Below, in pieces: positions 19,472 to 30,533 of a stretch of 64,000 bases of DNA (positions are counted from its first letter, which is position 1; each line of letters opens with the position of its first letter). This stretch comes from Plasmodiophora brassicae. Its lineage: Eukaryota > Endomyxa: Phytomyxea > Phytomyxea > Plasmodiophorida. Where the stretch lies: positions 1-64,000 of the forward strand of contig CP145420.1 of NCBI GenBank assembly GCA_036867785.1, read 5' to 3'. The notes under the pieces were generated by a model. The model was not told the DNA's origin, did no database searches, and worked only from the letters and a program-made list of their open reading frames with translations. A program made the translations under genes and the position numbers.

Positions 19472-20010
19472 ATGACAGACAACTACGTCGTCCCGCGCAA
19501 CTTCAAGCTGCTCGAGGAGCTCGAGAGCGGCGAGAAAGGCATCTCCAGCGGCAAGCACGCCGGATGGGTGTCGTACGGGGTCGACGGTAGCCGGCGCGCG
19601 CGATGTCACCCCTGTCCTGTCTCGCGTGCGCTGACTATGTGTGTTGTCGCCGTTCGCTAGGTGATGACATTCTGCTGACGAACTGGAACGCGACCATCAT
19701 CCTTGGCGAGCGCATATACTCCCTGAAGGTATTGGCGGGCGGCAGGATTCTGCCTGGAGACGACGGGCCTTGACCTGTGCGGCAGGTGGTTGCCGGCCCG
19801 AACTACCCGATGAAGCCGCCCGAGGTGCGCTTCGTCACCAAGATTGCCCTGCCGCAGTACGTCGACGCCAAGGGCATGGTCACATCACAGCTACCGGCGA
19901 TCGCCCGCTGGAAACCCAGCATGGGCATTGCCGACGTGCTCTGCTCGCTCCGGGAGGCCATGGCAGGGACATCGAGGATTCCGCAGCCGCCGCCTGATGC
20001 CACCTTCTGA
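19472..20010 (+). CDS. UBE2V: Ubiquitin-conjugating enzyme variant (UEV; UBE2V/Mms2 type)
   Basis: Three exons: 19472–19586, 19661–19728, 19786–20010, with introns of 74 and 57 nt in consistent phase. The product starts VPRNFKLLEELE, then NWNATIILGERIYSLKV, GPNYPMKPPEVRFVTKI and a C-terminal helix. This is the E2 fold without the active-site Cys, as in Mms2/Uev1, which pair with Ubc13 to make K63-linked ubiquitin chains in DNA damage tolerance and signalling. The length of about 135 residues is normal. It is the only gene here clearly of the ubiquitin system. Confidence 0.9.
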
Positions 20011-20103
20011 CATGTATCATACACACAGGGATCCGTCCACAGCAGACCGATCACAGTTGATGTGTACAGATTATGGTGAACGTCGGCGGGGGCCTGCGTC
20101 GGA

Positions 20104-20887
20104 TCAGGCCTGCTCTGCTGGGCGCTGGTCGTAGTACTCCTTGTTGCGTTTCATGGCGGGCGATGGGATCGCGGCGATGACGTTCGGCGCCTCCATCGTG
20201 GCCGTATCGCCGATCAGGTCGTCCTTGAATTGCAGGAACCCGGCCAGGTCCACCGTCAGGCACACCGCCAACAACGCGCTGAACACCGACACCGACGTTA
20301 ATGACGCCTGCCACCCAGGTCACTACCCCGTCAGCGATGCCACAATGACGCGGAGGGCAATCACGCACGAGAACGTTGGTCGCCCAGATGACGCAGGCGT
20401 TGACGGCCACCGTGATTAAGAACGCCGTCGACGCCACCAGAGCACCGAACGCGATCGACGGGTCCATTGTTATCCTGCATCGTACCACGGATTGGGGCTC
20501 GATCACGTCGTCGGGCGCAGACCGCGACGTACCATGGGACATTGACCAGCAGGACGATGGAGGAGAAGGCGGACCCTGCTGGAAGCATTGGCGACTTGAC
20601 GCAACTGGTAAACAGGAAACGTACAGGTTAGGACGGTAAGGCAGTACCAGATGAGCTGGAACTGGGCGGTCGGCGCATCTGATCCAACCTTGCTGGCAGC
20701 AACGCCGATCGCTGTACAGACGCGTGCCAGGTCAGAGGCGTTTGCAGAGAATCAGTACCGTCACCGACTGACAGATAACAAGAGCGACAGCGATCCCTTG
20801 GGTTACGGTCCACGCCAGTCGCAGCTGGTTGATTCGAGTCCACTGAATGTCGCTGACAGCGTTCGCCAAGCCAGACAGTTGCACCAT
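20104..20887 (-). CDS. Four-helix integral membrane protein (MARVEL-like layout)
   Basis: Five small exons predicted: 20887–20773, 20711–20648, 20604–20533, 20474–20369, 20307–20104. All junctions keep phase; introns are 43–61 nt with GTCAGT, GTACTG, GTACGT and GTGCGT donors. The spliced protein is about 185 residues with four hydrophobic stretches: TQGIAVALVISIGVAA, a second around LPAGSAFSSIVLLVNV, IAFGALVASTAFLITVAV, and SVFSALLAVCLTVDLAGFL. The short cytosolic ends include a Tyr-containing C-terminal tail. Size and topology resemble MARVEL/synaptogyrin-type vesicle proteins, but no diagnostic motif proves that. Without splicing the locus looks like noise, so it is easily missed. Confidence 0.6.
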
Positions 20888-21202
20888 GTTGCCTCAAGAA
20901 AACGGGTGCCTGCCCTCGACGTTGAATGACGACCTGTGCCGGGTCAGCGACTTGTGACTTGTGAGGAGGTTCCTCTTCGACCCGCCATCCGGCGCGGACG
21001 CCTTGACAATGTAACGAGAGGGCCCCTCCATTCGACCCTCATTGCGACCGAATGCTACACTGCCGCACTCCAAGGTTGCCCTTTACTGCCCGAGCCAACG
21101 AGGTCTAGCGGCCCCATCTACAATCCGCGTTATACAGTTCTAGTGCTCTTTATGCTGACAGCAATACAGTGAACATGGGCCCGTTAATTTCAAGAGCACG
21201 AA
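20888..21202. other. Intergenic gap between the membrane-protein gene and TUFM
   Basis: About 315 bp. Short frames only and no recognisable domain. It would hold the 5' region of the leftward membrane-protein gene and the 3' end region of TUFM. I see no RNA gene or repeat. Confidence 0.4.
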
Positions 21203-22283
21203 TCAGTTCAGGAGATCAGTGATGACGCCGGCGCCAACAGTCTTGCCGCCTTCGCGGAGCGCGAACCGCATGCCTTTCTCCATGGCCACCGGTTCCAGCA
21301 GGTCGATCTGGAAGTTGGCGTTGTCGCCGGGCATAACCATTGGCGTGTCTTCCGGCAGTGTGATCGTCCCGGTCACGTCCGCTGTTCGAAGGAACAGCTG
21401 CGGCTTGTAATTCGTCACAAACGGCGTGTGCCGTCCGCCTTCCTCTTTCGTCAGCACGTAGACTTCCGCCTTAATCGACGATGATGCTTTGCAGGTGCCC
21501 GGTTTTGCCATGACTTGGCCACGGTTGACTTCTTCGCGCTTCGTACCACGAAGCAAGATGCCGACATTGTCGCCGGCCTGTACTCGCGGAGTCAGGCACT
21601 AATGTGGTAGCGTAAACGACCTGCTGGATTACCTGGCCGAATTCCATATCCTTATGGAACATTTGTACACCGGTGCACGTCGTTTTCATGGTCGGCTTGC
21701 CGAGACCGATGATCTCAACCTAGGCATAACGACAATAAGCTCACAGCGTTGGAGACAAATAGTTATGCGCTTACTTCGTCGCCAGTCTTGATTTTACCGG
21801 TTGCGATGCGGCCCGTGCAGACTGTACCACGGCCGGCGATGGAGAAGACGCCCTCGATGGGCATCAGGAAGTTCTTATCTGTCTCGCGAACAGGTTCGGG
21901 AATATACTCGTCAACGGTCTCCATGAGCTTGATGATGGACTGCCGACCGAGGGGGGTATCCTCGTTGTTCAGGGCGGCTAGGGCCGATCCCCGAATGATG
22001 GGGATCTCTGATCCTGGGTATTTGTACGAGTCGAGCAGTTCGCGGATCTCCATCTCGACCAATTCCAGCAATTCGTCGTCCTGAAGCAGGTCGCACTTGT
22101 TCAGGTAGACGACCAAGCTGGGGATGCCGACCTGTCGCGCCAGGAGAATGTGCTCGCGGGTCTGTAAAACGTCTCGCCTTCAGCTAATAACTCGTGTGCG
22201 GCAATCTGTGCATGTGGCCTACTTGGGGCATAGGCCCATCAGGAGCGGATACGACAAGAATGCCGCCTTCCATCTGGGCGGCA

Positions 22284-22315
<32 letters not shown>

Positions 22316-22719
22316 TCCGGGGCAGTCGACATGGGCATAGTGGCGGTTTACAGTCTCGTATTCGACGTGCGCTGAGTTGATCGTAATTCCACGGGCGCGC
22401 TCTTCAGGCGCTTTGTCAATCTCAGCGTACGATTTGTACGCGCCGACGCCCTGCACCTCCGACATCACCTTCGTCAATGCCGCCGTCAGGCTGGTCTTGC
22501 CATGGTCGACGTGTCCAATCGTTCCAATGCTGCGACGCGCGATCACAAATCAGATCCAAGAACGGTAGTGTCGCACGGGGGATCCCTGATAGCGGGACGC
22601 CCCCGCGAACAAACAATGTAACTGCTAGCGTACTTGAGGTGAGGCTTGGCGCGCGCATACGTCGACAAATGCCTGATACTGGAGGCGAACCGCCCCAGGG
22701 CGCACATGGGTCGGACCAT
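21203..22719 (-). CDS. TUFM: Mitochondrial elongation factor Tu
   Basis: Five exons: 22719–22634, 22529–22223, 22161–21775, 21719–21633, 21577–21203; introns 104, 61, 55 and 55 nt. Exon 1 codes an Arg/Ser-rich presequence ([19 protein letters not shown]), consistent with mitochondrial import. The intron 1 junction restores [15 protein letters not shown], the canonical EF-Tu P-loop. DCPGH and NKCD are present, then barrel domain II ([10 protein letters not shown]) and domain III ending [13 protein letters not shown]. It delivers aminoacyl-tRNA to mitochondrial ribosomes. The bacterial-type sequence and presequence separate it from cytosolic EF1A. Confidence 0.95.
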
Positions 22720-23269
22720 GATGGGATGCAGTTGGAGGGTAGCGTACGACACGGGCGCGATCCCCAACGCCAAATGAGGAGCGGTGCGACGCGGCGCCCC
22801 GCACGGACTCCGCCTTGTCGGTGCCGCCCGCTACTGGTACATACCCAACCTGCTCTATGTCCCGGCAACTGCAGCAAGGGTCGTATCGGGCGGTCGTTTC
22901 CGTGTGGTCATGTCGAGTACGGCGGGCCCCCCTTGCCCATCTCGAAGGTAGGTTGCGCACATCTGGTTCGCCAACCGAACCGATATTGACGCGGCAGTCG
23001 CGCAGAGCAGGACACACCGACGGAGGCACAAAGGCAGATACGAACTACGGCCAAATCGACGCAGGTTTCCGAAGTTTACCAAACGAACGGTGACACACTC
23101 GTACCCGAACCAAGTCGCGCTCAAGAGCTGATCTACAATGGTCCCGATCCAGGGCTCGCGTAAGCCGAATTCCCAACGTAGCAGGTAGAGAACGCGCTGC
23201 TGGGTTTAAAGAAATGGCGTTGTAATTGACGGTGACGATATAGGCTTGTTGGCGTTGAAACGGGTTTGT
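22720..23269. other. Intergenic region between TUFM and MBF1
   Basis: 550 bp. It holds the TUFM 5' region and the MBF1 3' end. The frames are short and without recognisable domains. No tRNA or repeat was seen by eye. Confidence 0.45.
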
Positions 23270-23827
23270 TTAGGTAGAAGAAGCGTCCTTAACAAGTTTC
23301 TTTTTCGGGATCTTGGGAAGAATAGTGCCCAGGACACGGTTGAGCTTGGCGATAATCTGCCCGTTCGGTATGGCGCGCCCGGTTTCGTAGTCAGTAATAA
23401 CAGTCTGCTTCTCGTTGATCAGTTGCGCCAGCTGCTTCTGAGTCAGGTTCTTCGCTTGCCGCGCCTTCAGCAACGCTATCTGAGAGAACGAATGGATTAC
23501 AGCTGAACCTCACATATATCCATAACAATGGGTATACCTTGAAATCCTGAGTAATCGCCTTGTGATGAAAGTCCTCCGTCTCTTCTTCCAGCTTCTTGGC
23601 ATTTGATGCACCAGTGACACGATTTGCTCCTATTGAATCCGGAAGTCAGACAGATCTATGCCTACAACGCTGCCATTCGACCGACCGGCGGCGAACTTCT
23701 TGACAGTCTCGACCTGGGCGCCGGAGCGCATCGCGGAATTGACGTCATCACGCTGGGCAGCCTTCTTGCCAGCGCCGCCGGCGCGCGTCTTGCGCAGGAC
23801 AACAGCGTTCCAGTCCTGATGCTCCAT
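23270..23827 (-). CDS. MBF1: Multiprotein-bridging factor 1
   Basis: Three exons: 23827–23686, 23629–23538, 23479–23270; introns 56 and 58 nt. The N-terminal domain starts [13 protein letters not shown], the usual MBF1 opening. The joined region [20 protein letters not shown] is typical, followed by the HTH ([34 protein letters not shown]). The C-terminus is a short basic tail. MBF1 is a conserved coactivator linking TBP and bZIP-type activators and also limits ribosome frameshifting. A frame open further upstream (to 23977) is likely 5' leader. Confidence 0.95.
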
Positions 23828-24583
23828 GGATCTGTGGCCGGTCGCGTCCCGAGCCAACACCAGGACAAGTGGAAGTCCGTGAGATTGGGAGTGGCCCGTG
23901 GAACTTTCCGACTTGCCACCCTCCTCCAGAAGTTGGGCCAGCTGGGCCGTCGTTTCTTGTTCAGTGTCGCTCGACACGCTAAACTTCGCCCGGTAGGTCG
24001 TCTACCAGTACACCATCGCTCATCAGACAGACCCCCACGTAGCGAAACGGTCACTAAATATCCGCATTCATCGCCAGCACCCACCAGTCGCCTCCTTGCA
24101 GCCACCGGTCATCAAAATCGTTCATATTCACCATCCTTGCGTGCCCTAGCCCTGCAGCGGTTTCGCTGTGCACATCATCTTGAATGCCGATCCGTGCGAT
24201 ACCGAATATTCCGCTTTCGTGCACGCCGCACAGAACCGACCAGGAATCAATGCACTCGTTTACAGAGACAACGGCAGCGTAAGCCGCGTCGTCCGCTGAG
24301 CAGGCCGTTGAGGAAACGTTATGTTTCATATGAATGGACCATCGTTCCACAACCATCCTGCACAGGACGCCTCTGGACAGGTCCAACCCAAGACGTTTCC
24401 AAACCAACAACAGCAGGTAGCTCAAGTAACTACAATGTGGTGTACACCACATCGCTGCCTTGCATGTACAAATCCTAACACTGGTATGCTCTTTAACGTT
24501 TATCATTTTCCACATATCACACGCCCGCACTTGTACATGGACACTTCCAGTCCTCATGCCATACACATATACGGCTATTCACA
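23828..24583. other. Intergenic region upstream of MBF1
   Basis: About 755 bp, AT-richer around 24330–24560 than its flanks. Several frames cross it on both strands, but none shows a domain or good amino-acid composition. It should hold the MBF1 promoter and the 3' region of the neighbouring membrane-protein gene. Confidence 0.4.
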
Positions 24584-25319
24584 TCAGGACCCGACAAGAT
24601 GATGACCTGTCCAGCATTCGTCCGCATCGACGTTCGTCGCTTTACGGGTGCTGCCGGCGCACTCAGAGTCGCTCTCGTACTGGCTCTCGTCATCGCTGGT
24701 AAAGATTTCGATCTCAAGCACGCTTGGGTCATCAGCGCCCAGCGTCTCATCGATTTCCACCTCCAGGTCGCTGAATTCGCTATCGTGAATCGTGGCGACG
24801 CCACCGACCAGCGATACTTCACTTCCACGCCTATTACACCGATCAGCTGAAGCACATCGGTGAGTCCGACAACTTGTACCTGCTCAACGCAATGCTGAGC
24901 TGCCTTCTCCTGACGACGTAGAATCTGTCCGAGTATCGCAGGCCTTGTGCAGTACCGCCAATGCAAGCGCCGTACAGGACGGCGAGCACGTCGCGCCGAA
25001 TGCGACATGTGTGGATGAGCCAGTCCTCGGCTACCGTCAATGTGATCAGTAGCACGAGCATGGTCAGCCAGTGGTGCAGATGCACGTGAAGGCGCCCAAC
25101 CGTGAAACGAACGGAGACGGACACGCCACCCAGGTATCGCTCGATGCGATTACGCTCACCAGCGGATGGCGCCGAGAGAAGATCGTAAACTGCGAACGAG
25201 GCGATGGCACCGAGCAGGCCCGGCAGCCCGAACAGGATCAGCGCGATGGCGGGACCAATGATACCATAGGTGACCCAGTGGCGGTGCCGATGGTGGAACA
25301 AGGCCAGCAGAATGCGCAT
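24584..25319 (-). CDS. Multi-pass membrane protein with HVHLHHW motif and acidic tail
   Basis: Two exons: 25319–24880 and 24830–24584, joined over a 49-nt intron in phase. The N-terminal half has hydrophobic helices (YGIIGPAIALILFGLPGLLG and LTMLVLLITLTVAEDWLI) around a His cluster, HVHLHHW, just ahead of a helix. A third segment is VLAVLYGACIGGTAQGL. The second exon gives a very acidic cytosolic-type tail (EIDETLGADDPSVLEIEIF, then SDDESQYESDSE). The His cluster suggests a metal site or lipid-modifying role, but I do not recognise the family. Confidence 0.6.
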
Positions 25320-27497
25320 TCAGGCCTCGAGCGGGGCGGTAGGGAACAGGCGGTCGCGGCTCGACAGGCGAGGCGCCTGCCAACGCCGCCAGGCGACTGT
25401 TCTGGAACAAAGGGAACGCGCTGGGCCGCTTGGCTGGACCCGGCACAACCACTGACGACGACGTCAAGGTCTCCTGGGTGGGTGCCGAAATTAGAATGAC
25501 GACGGGCGCGCGAGACTGCGAGTGCGAGCGTTGCGCTATCAATAGCGCCCGCTGCTGGATTAATCCGGCGTGACGTGTTGCGTCACGCAAAGTGCCACAC
25601 GCTACCAGGATGGAGAGATGCGGACCTTGAAGCCCACCAGATCGTGAAGCGACCCGGTCGCTTAGCACGATTTGTAACAAGCACATCGTGCGACCAACGA
25701 CTCGGAGTCAACGGTACTGTTGCCGTCACCTACCGCGATCTAGACGCCGCGTTGGCGGAAGCCGGGAGGGATCGCACCAGTGGGGTGACTGTCTATCCAG
25801 ATGCGGCATCTGTCCTCGGACCCCGTATCGACCCTGGATGGTTACCCGCTGCGACACGTAGGCGTTGACGACGCGGCATTCCGATTCGACCAGGGACACA
25901 CAGGTAGCCTTAACCTTGCGTAATCCGACCGTGGTACTGCGTACGTGGGGCTGTGCACTTAGTAGAGACCGACGACAACGTTGCCAAGCGATTGCGAATC
26001 GTCACACGATGTTCGGGCATCGTCGTTGATGGCTCGCCCCCACCTCGCCACCGGAGGTGTCTCATGTACTGGATGAAGATTACTTCTATCGTTTGGGAAC
26101 GGAACCAGGTGCGTAGGTATTCGGATCTGCTGATCCGCAACGGCATGCGGTTCGGAGAGGTACAGCGCCTGATCCGATGGGAAATGAAGCACTGACACAC
26201 ACGTCTACCCTATACAGAACGTCACTCGGCGAGCGTGCAGCAAAGCGTTCTTTTATTGGTACGCAGGTCTGCTTCGACGCCGTGGCCAACCGTCCTACAA
26301 TGAAACGTGTCAGAAAGGATTGCGATATCAATCGGAACGAGACTGATCCAGAAAAAGGGTCAGCAAGATTCCAAACGATTGTCATCAAATACAAATTCCA
26401 GTCCACTACTCATGAATTGAAAATCATTCCCGAATCGCTTCAGCACACCAATTGGACGTACCGAGCCATATGTGGATGGGCATTCGTCAAGCCACAGCAA
26501 AACCCTGGGTGAAACACAAATTAGCAATCCACATCAGACATCTAAGGAAGAATTCGAGCAACATAGTTTGCACTTCAATATCTGTAATTCGTCATCATAT
26601 GCAGATCGCACCGAAAGAGAATATCGTGCGCGCCCGTGTCAGTGCATGGACGGATTCGTCCGCACATGCACTGACACGGCTTGTGACTCTCTCGGCAACA
26701 TTGAAATCGTTTCAACATGGCGCGTATTGCAGCGCTCAGTAGAACGAAAGTTGTAATGATTTGTTGTGGTTCATCATCGAGAGTTCAATCGTTATCGACG
26801 TTCAACAATGCACAGCAAAATATTGCAATAACGGTACGTACAGGTCGGGCAGTACCGATGTATGGGTTTGGTGGCAAGGCGTACGAGCAGGCGACAGCAC
26901 GCGCACGCTTGGACGTTTGATTGTCAATGCCGCCACGGTGTCCGTGACGGAGTGCTCCGCGTCGAGAGTCGAGACACGGTGGCGCTCTAATATTTCGGTC
27001 CGACCTCGCCTGTTTTCGCCGATCACGGTGTCCTGCGTGGCTGCGCGTGTGCTGCTTGCCGTCCGTGACACCCGGGGCCCGACAGGAATCAACAGGTAAC
27101 CACGGATGGTCGCATGACATTGCTATGTCCAACTGGCCGCCAACATTGCGGACGAGAAAATGGCGGTGGCTATACGCGTCCGTGCGCACTAGTAACGGTT
27201 CGCACACCGTTCAACAAGCGTGCGCCTACGATCCATATGTTGTTGTGCACCGATTCAGTGCAGGCGCTGTCGCTCCTATCCCCGTAGGTCAGTTCCGCCG
27301 CCGGCTCGTCTTGGGCGCCCGCCGCGTGTGCATATCGAGATTGCGCGACTGACAATAAGTCCAAAAATAGCGGACGCCGCAGCATGCCCGCACGCACTTC
27401 CTGGGCAGTGCCTCGCAGTTCTTGATTTCGCCGCGAGGTCGCCAATCGCTCCGGCCACTGCCCTAGACGCACGCCAGGTGCCGCTGCCCCTAAACGA
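25320..27497. other. Long gene-poor gap
   Basis: About 2.2 kb, the largest stretch without a convincing gene. Frames up to 176 codons exist (25156–25686, minus) but have skewed composition and no domain. The part around 26200–26820 is distinctly AT-richer than the surrounding genes. I see no telomere-like, LTR or RNA-gene signals. It could hold rapidly evolving or non-coding genes or an old transposon scar. Confidence 0.45.
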
Positions 27498-28376
27498 ATG
27501 TCGGCCGGCATGCCGAACAGCGGCGCCGTACCGCCCGGCATCGATCTCTCCGGCGCCGCCTTTGCCAACGACATGCCGTTCGGCGCCCCCCATGTCTATC
27601 AGGATCCCGTTGTCGGCATGGCGCTGGCCATCCTGAACTACATGCGCAGTGATGGCGTCCTCGACGCCGGCCTGCACGCATCCGCTCAGCACCTGCTCCG
27701 ACACACCGACCACGCGGCCCGCGCCTTCGTCTCGATCGCCGACCCGTCCATGCGCGTACGCTGGCTGCTCGACTGCATCCGAACATCGGCCGCGTCTGCG
27801 CCATCGCCTGCCATCCCCGTACAGCATGCCCCGTATCCGGATTTCGTCTTCAACACCAACGCCATGGTGCCCTCGCCGCTCGTGGCCTCGACGCTGCAGG
27901 CACCGTTCACGTTGCAGCGTCCGAAACCGGTTGTAACAGCGTCCGGTCTGCGCCTGACCCCAAAGACGGGCGTTGTTGTCGGCGCCGGCGGCAGCAGCTG
28001 CCATCACTGCAAGAACAGGAGGCCCGCCTCCCAGCTTCGCCTATGTGCGAACCGTATCCGGTCGATGTCCGCCTCGTCGAAGAAGCCCATCTGCAGGAAG
28101 AAGTTCTGCGAGCGGTGCCTGGAGAAGTTCGCGTACGACATCCGGATGGACACCTCGAGCCGTTGGGAGTGCCCGGCCTGCACCGGCACCTGCGTATGTG
28201 CCGTCTGCAAACGCAAATCGTCGCCGCCGCACGCGGATCAAGATGGTGCCGCCGTCGCGAGCACGCACGCGTTCGGCGTGACGAACCACGCCGCTGGTGT
28301 CCCGTTCACGTCCGCCTTCTGGGACACCGACCATATGCATGAGCTGTCCCCTGCGGGAGCCCTCCAGCTCCCATGA
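27498..28376 (+). CDS. CDCA7-type zinc finger protein (zf-4CXXC_R1 domain)
   Basis: 292 codons from ATG 27498, no intron needed. The N-terminal 150 residues are Pro/Ala-rich with a helical patch. The C-terminal half holds paired Cys motifs: CHHCKNRR, then a Lys-rich loop, CRKKFCERCLEKFAYDI, and WECPACTGTCVCAVCKRK. This spacing fits the zf-4CXXC_R1 domain of CDCA7 and related plant regulators. CDCA7 proteins partner the HELLS/LSH remodeller and help maintain DNA methylation. The role here is inferred from family only. It ends 48 bp before the convergent LRR gene. Confidence 0.8.
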   Translation: MSAGMPNSGAVPPGIDLSGAAFANDMPFGAPHVYQDPVVGMALAILNYMRSDGVLDAGLHASAQHLLRHTDHAARAFVSIADPSMRVRWLLDCIRTSAASAPSPAIPVQHAPYPDFVFNTNAMVPSPLVASTLQAPFTLQRPKPVVTASGLRLTPKTGVVVGAGGSSCHHCKNRRPASQLRLCANRIRSMSASSKKPICRKKFCERCLEKFAYDIRMDTSSRWECPACTGTCVCAVCKRKSSPPHADQDGAAVASTHAFGVTNHAAGVPFTSAFWDTDHMHELSPAGALQLP

Positions 28377-28424
28377 ACCACCCGAAGGAGTCGTCGTACG
28401 TGCACATATATACATGTACTAGTA

Positions 28425-29186
28425 CTATTGCTGCTGCGCGTCGGGGCTGTCGGTCTCGTGATCGTTGCTGCTGCGCACCCGGGCGACATGGCCGCCGTCC
28501 CTGGCCCAGCAGTCGGCCAGGTCGCGATCCCGGGGCGTCACCCGGATAAAGTCCAGCGACCTGAGGTGCGGGAACGCGTGGATCGTCGCCAGGCGATAGT
28601 GCTTGCGGGACTCGCACGGGTTGCCGAACAGGGTCAGCTTCTGCAGGCACGGCGCCTGGCGCGACAGCTGGTCGAGGACGGGGCCCAGCCTGCCGATCCG
28701 GTTGGCGTGCAGGTAGACGACGCGCAGGTTGACGAACGGGGCCAGCTGCCCCGGGGCGATCTCCTCGATCGCGTTATGCGACAGGTCCAGCCAGGATATG
28801 TCGGCGACGCTGTCGACGAGCCGGACCGCCTGCCCGGGCAGGCCGTCCAGCGACCCGATCTGGTTGTACGACAGCTTGATGGCCGTCGTGCGCAGGTGCA
28901 ACGTCAATCGGGGCGACCCGCCCGGGTCGGCGACAGGTGCCCCGGCCGTGTCAACGGGGCCGCCCACGGGCGCGGGCGCTTCCCCGTCGACAGTGACGCC
29001 GGCGTCGCTCCCGATTGGCGTCTGGCGAGCCGCAGCGGGATCCGGGCTGGGCGACACCGCCGGCAGCAGGTGCCGCGCGCCCTTCGTCGCCTCATGCGTT
29101 TCCAGGTCGGCAATCGAGTGCAGGTCCTGGAACGAGTAGTCGAGCGGCGGGCCCGACGTCGTCGCACGGTTGCCCACCGAGTTCAT
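28425..29186 (-). CDS. LRRC51: Leucine-rich repeat protein, LRRC51-like
   Basis: ATG at 29186. It opens with PPLDYSFQDLHSIADL, which matches the start of animal LRRC51 well. After a Pro-rich insert come about four LRR units (IKLSYNQIGSL, WLDLSHNAIEEI, LRVVYLHANRIGRL, LQKLTLFGNPCE), ending with a cap (RSLDFIRVTPRDRDLADCW). LRRC51 proteins are found mainly in ciliated organisms. Single exon; a low-complexity, acidic C-terminus ends in Gln. The insert of about 50 residues between the N-terminal motif and the first LRR is longer than in animals. Confidence 0.85.
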   Translation of the reverse strand: MNSVGNRATTSGPPLDYSFQDLHSIADLETHEATKGARHLLPAVSPSPDPAAARQTPIGSDAGVTVDGEAPAPVGGPVDTAGAPVADPGGSPRLTLHLRTTAIKLSYNQIGSLDGLPGQAVRLVDSVADISWLDLSHNAIEEIAPGQLAPFVNLRVVYLHANRIGRLGPVLDQLSRQAPCLQKLTLFGNPCESRKHYRLATIHAFPHLRSLDFIRVTPRDRDLADCWARDGGHVARVRSSNDHETDSPDAQQQ

Positions 29187-29371
29187 GCGCCCCGCTGACA
29201 GACGACGACCCGCGCGCCGACAGATATTGATCGCAATTGCAGACGACAGGGGGGGGTGGCGCGTGCCCCCTGATACGGCACCGTCTCCCGAAACGCGAAC
29301 GCGACACGGGTCCTACGCGACCAATACGTGTAGTACTGTGCAAACGAGAAAGCGGGAGCTTAGGGTTGCCA

Positions 29372-30345
29372 TCAGGGTGCCTTCATGCGCAGCGACGATC
29401 CGGCCAGGCCCGCCTGTGCAATGGTGGCCGCTGGATCCGACAATGGCCTGGGTGGGAACCCGCCCAGCAGGTCGAACGTGGCGGGCGCCCCGGTCAGCCT
29501 GTACACCCCAGGGTCAGCGCACGCGACGACGGGCAGGCGTCAACGATCGCAGGCGTACTGCATGACGTGCTGGAACAGGTCGAGGACCGTATGCCGGGCG
29601 GCATTGACCTGGATGCGATGCCGGGACCCGTCCAGGGCGGCGACCTGCACGGTACTGACGGGCTCACCCGCCACCAGCGATAACGGCGCCGCTCGCGCCG
29701 CGCTACACGCAGGGCCCCCGCATCAGTACGTCCTCCTCTCGCCATGGGCGACTGCCTGCAGCAACAACGACGCCAACCTGAAGGTGGAGGCGGCGGACGG
29801 CTGTGCGGACCGGAGCGAGAATCCCTGGCCCTGGAACGCCTGGAACGCAGGGACGTAATCCTCGGACGTCTTGCTGACCAGGTTGACGCCAACGTCCTGC
29901 GCCGCGCCCGATGCCTGTCGCACCTGGGGCTCGAGCTCCTCGGGCACGCGCTGCGCCAGCAGGTCGGCCATGAAGCGCTGGTTGTCGGGGCGCGCCGCAT
30001 CGCGGAACGGCCCGTCGGTGCCGTCCGGGTTCGTGACGATGAACCCGTTCCTGTAGACGGTAATGGTCACCAGCGGATGCGCGACCGGGCCCATACCCGT
30101 CTGCGCCTGCCGGTAGCCGGCCGCCACGATCGCCGACGTGTCGATCGGGGCGTCGCCCCGCACCGGTCGCAGGACCGCCGTGCCACTGTTCGCGACGCGC
30201 GCGCGCCCGGGTCAGTCCAGCGACGAGCGGCGCCCGGTGACGCTGCTGACCTCTGGTGGCCGCCCTGTGAGAACTCCTCCACGCGGCGCGCATCGGCGTT
30301 CGACGCCCGCAGATCGTCGATGGAGTGGACGCCGCCGCGCGACAT
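29372..30345 (-). CDS. p47/Shp1-type Cdc48 cofactor (SEP and UBX domains)
   Basis: Four exons: 30345–30251, 30185–29778, 29702–29559, 29498–29372; introns 65, 75 and 60 nt, phases consistent. The N-terminus SRGGVHSIDDLR is typical of p47. A SEP domain follows (ITVYRNGFIVTNPDGTDGPF, with PDNQRFMADLLAQRVPEEL). The C-terminal UBX domain is reassembled across the last intron (VQVAALDGSRHRIQV, then FDLLGGFPPRPLSD). These proteins recruit Cdc48/p97 for membrane fusion and protein phosphatase 1 handling. There is no obvious N-terminal UBA domain, so it may be a short form. Confidence 0.9.
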
Positions 30346-30533
30346 GGCGACCGACGACAGCGCGCGAAACTCCGAACACACTTTGCTCTGACCGCCGCAC
30401 GCCGCGTGTCACCCACCGGCCACAAAGGCGCCGCCTGACCCGGCCCCGTCTGCCCCGCACCGTTCGTCGAATGCGCGCGCCGGCAGTACGACGAAACCAC
30501 AGCGTTTACTACGTGTAAAGGGCAAACCGATCG

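Noticed and set aside
24054-24566. 170-codon minus-strand frame upstream of MBF1
   Set aside because: Odd composition (Cys, Met, Val scattered), no domain and no splice-consistent partner.
25156-25686. 176-codon minus-strand frame overlapping the start of the membrane-protein gene
   Set aside because: Overlaps the real first exon in another frame; Pro/Arg/Ser-rich and without homology.
29744-30391. Plus-strand frame opposite the p47-like gene
   Set aside because: The minus strand shows SEP and UBX domains with consistent introns; the plus frame is Arg/Asp-rich noise.
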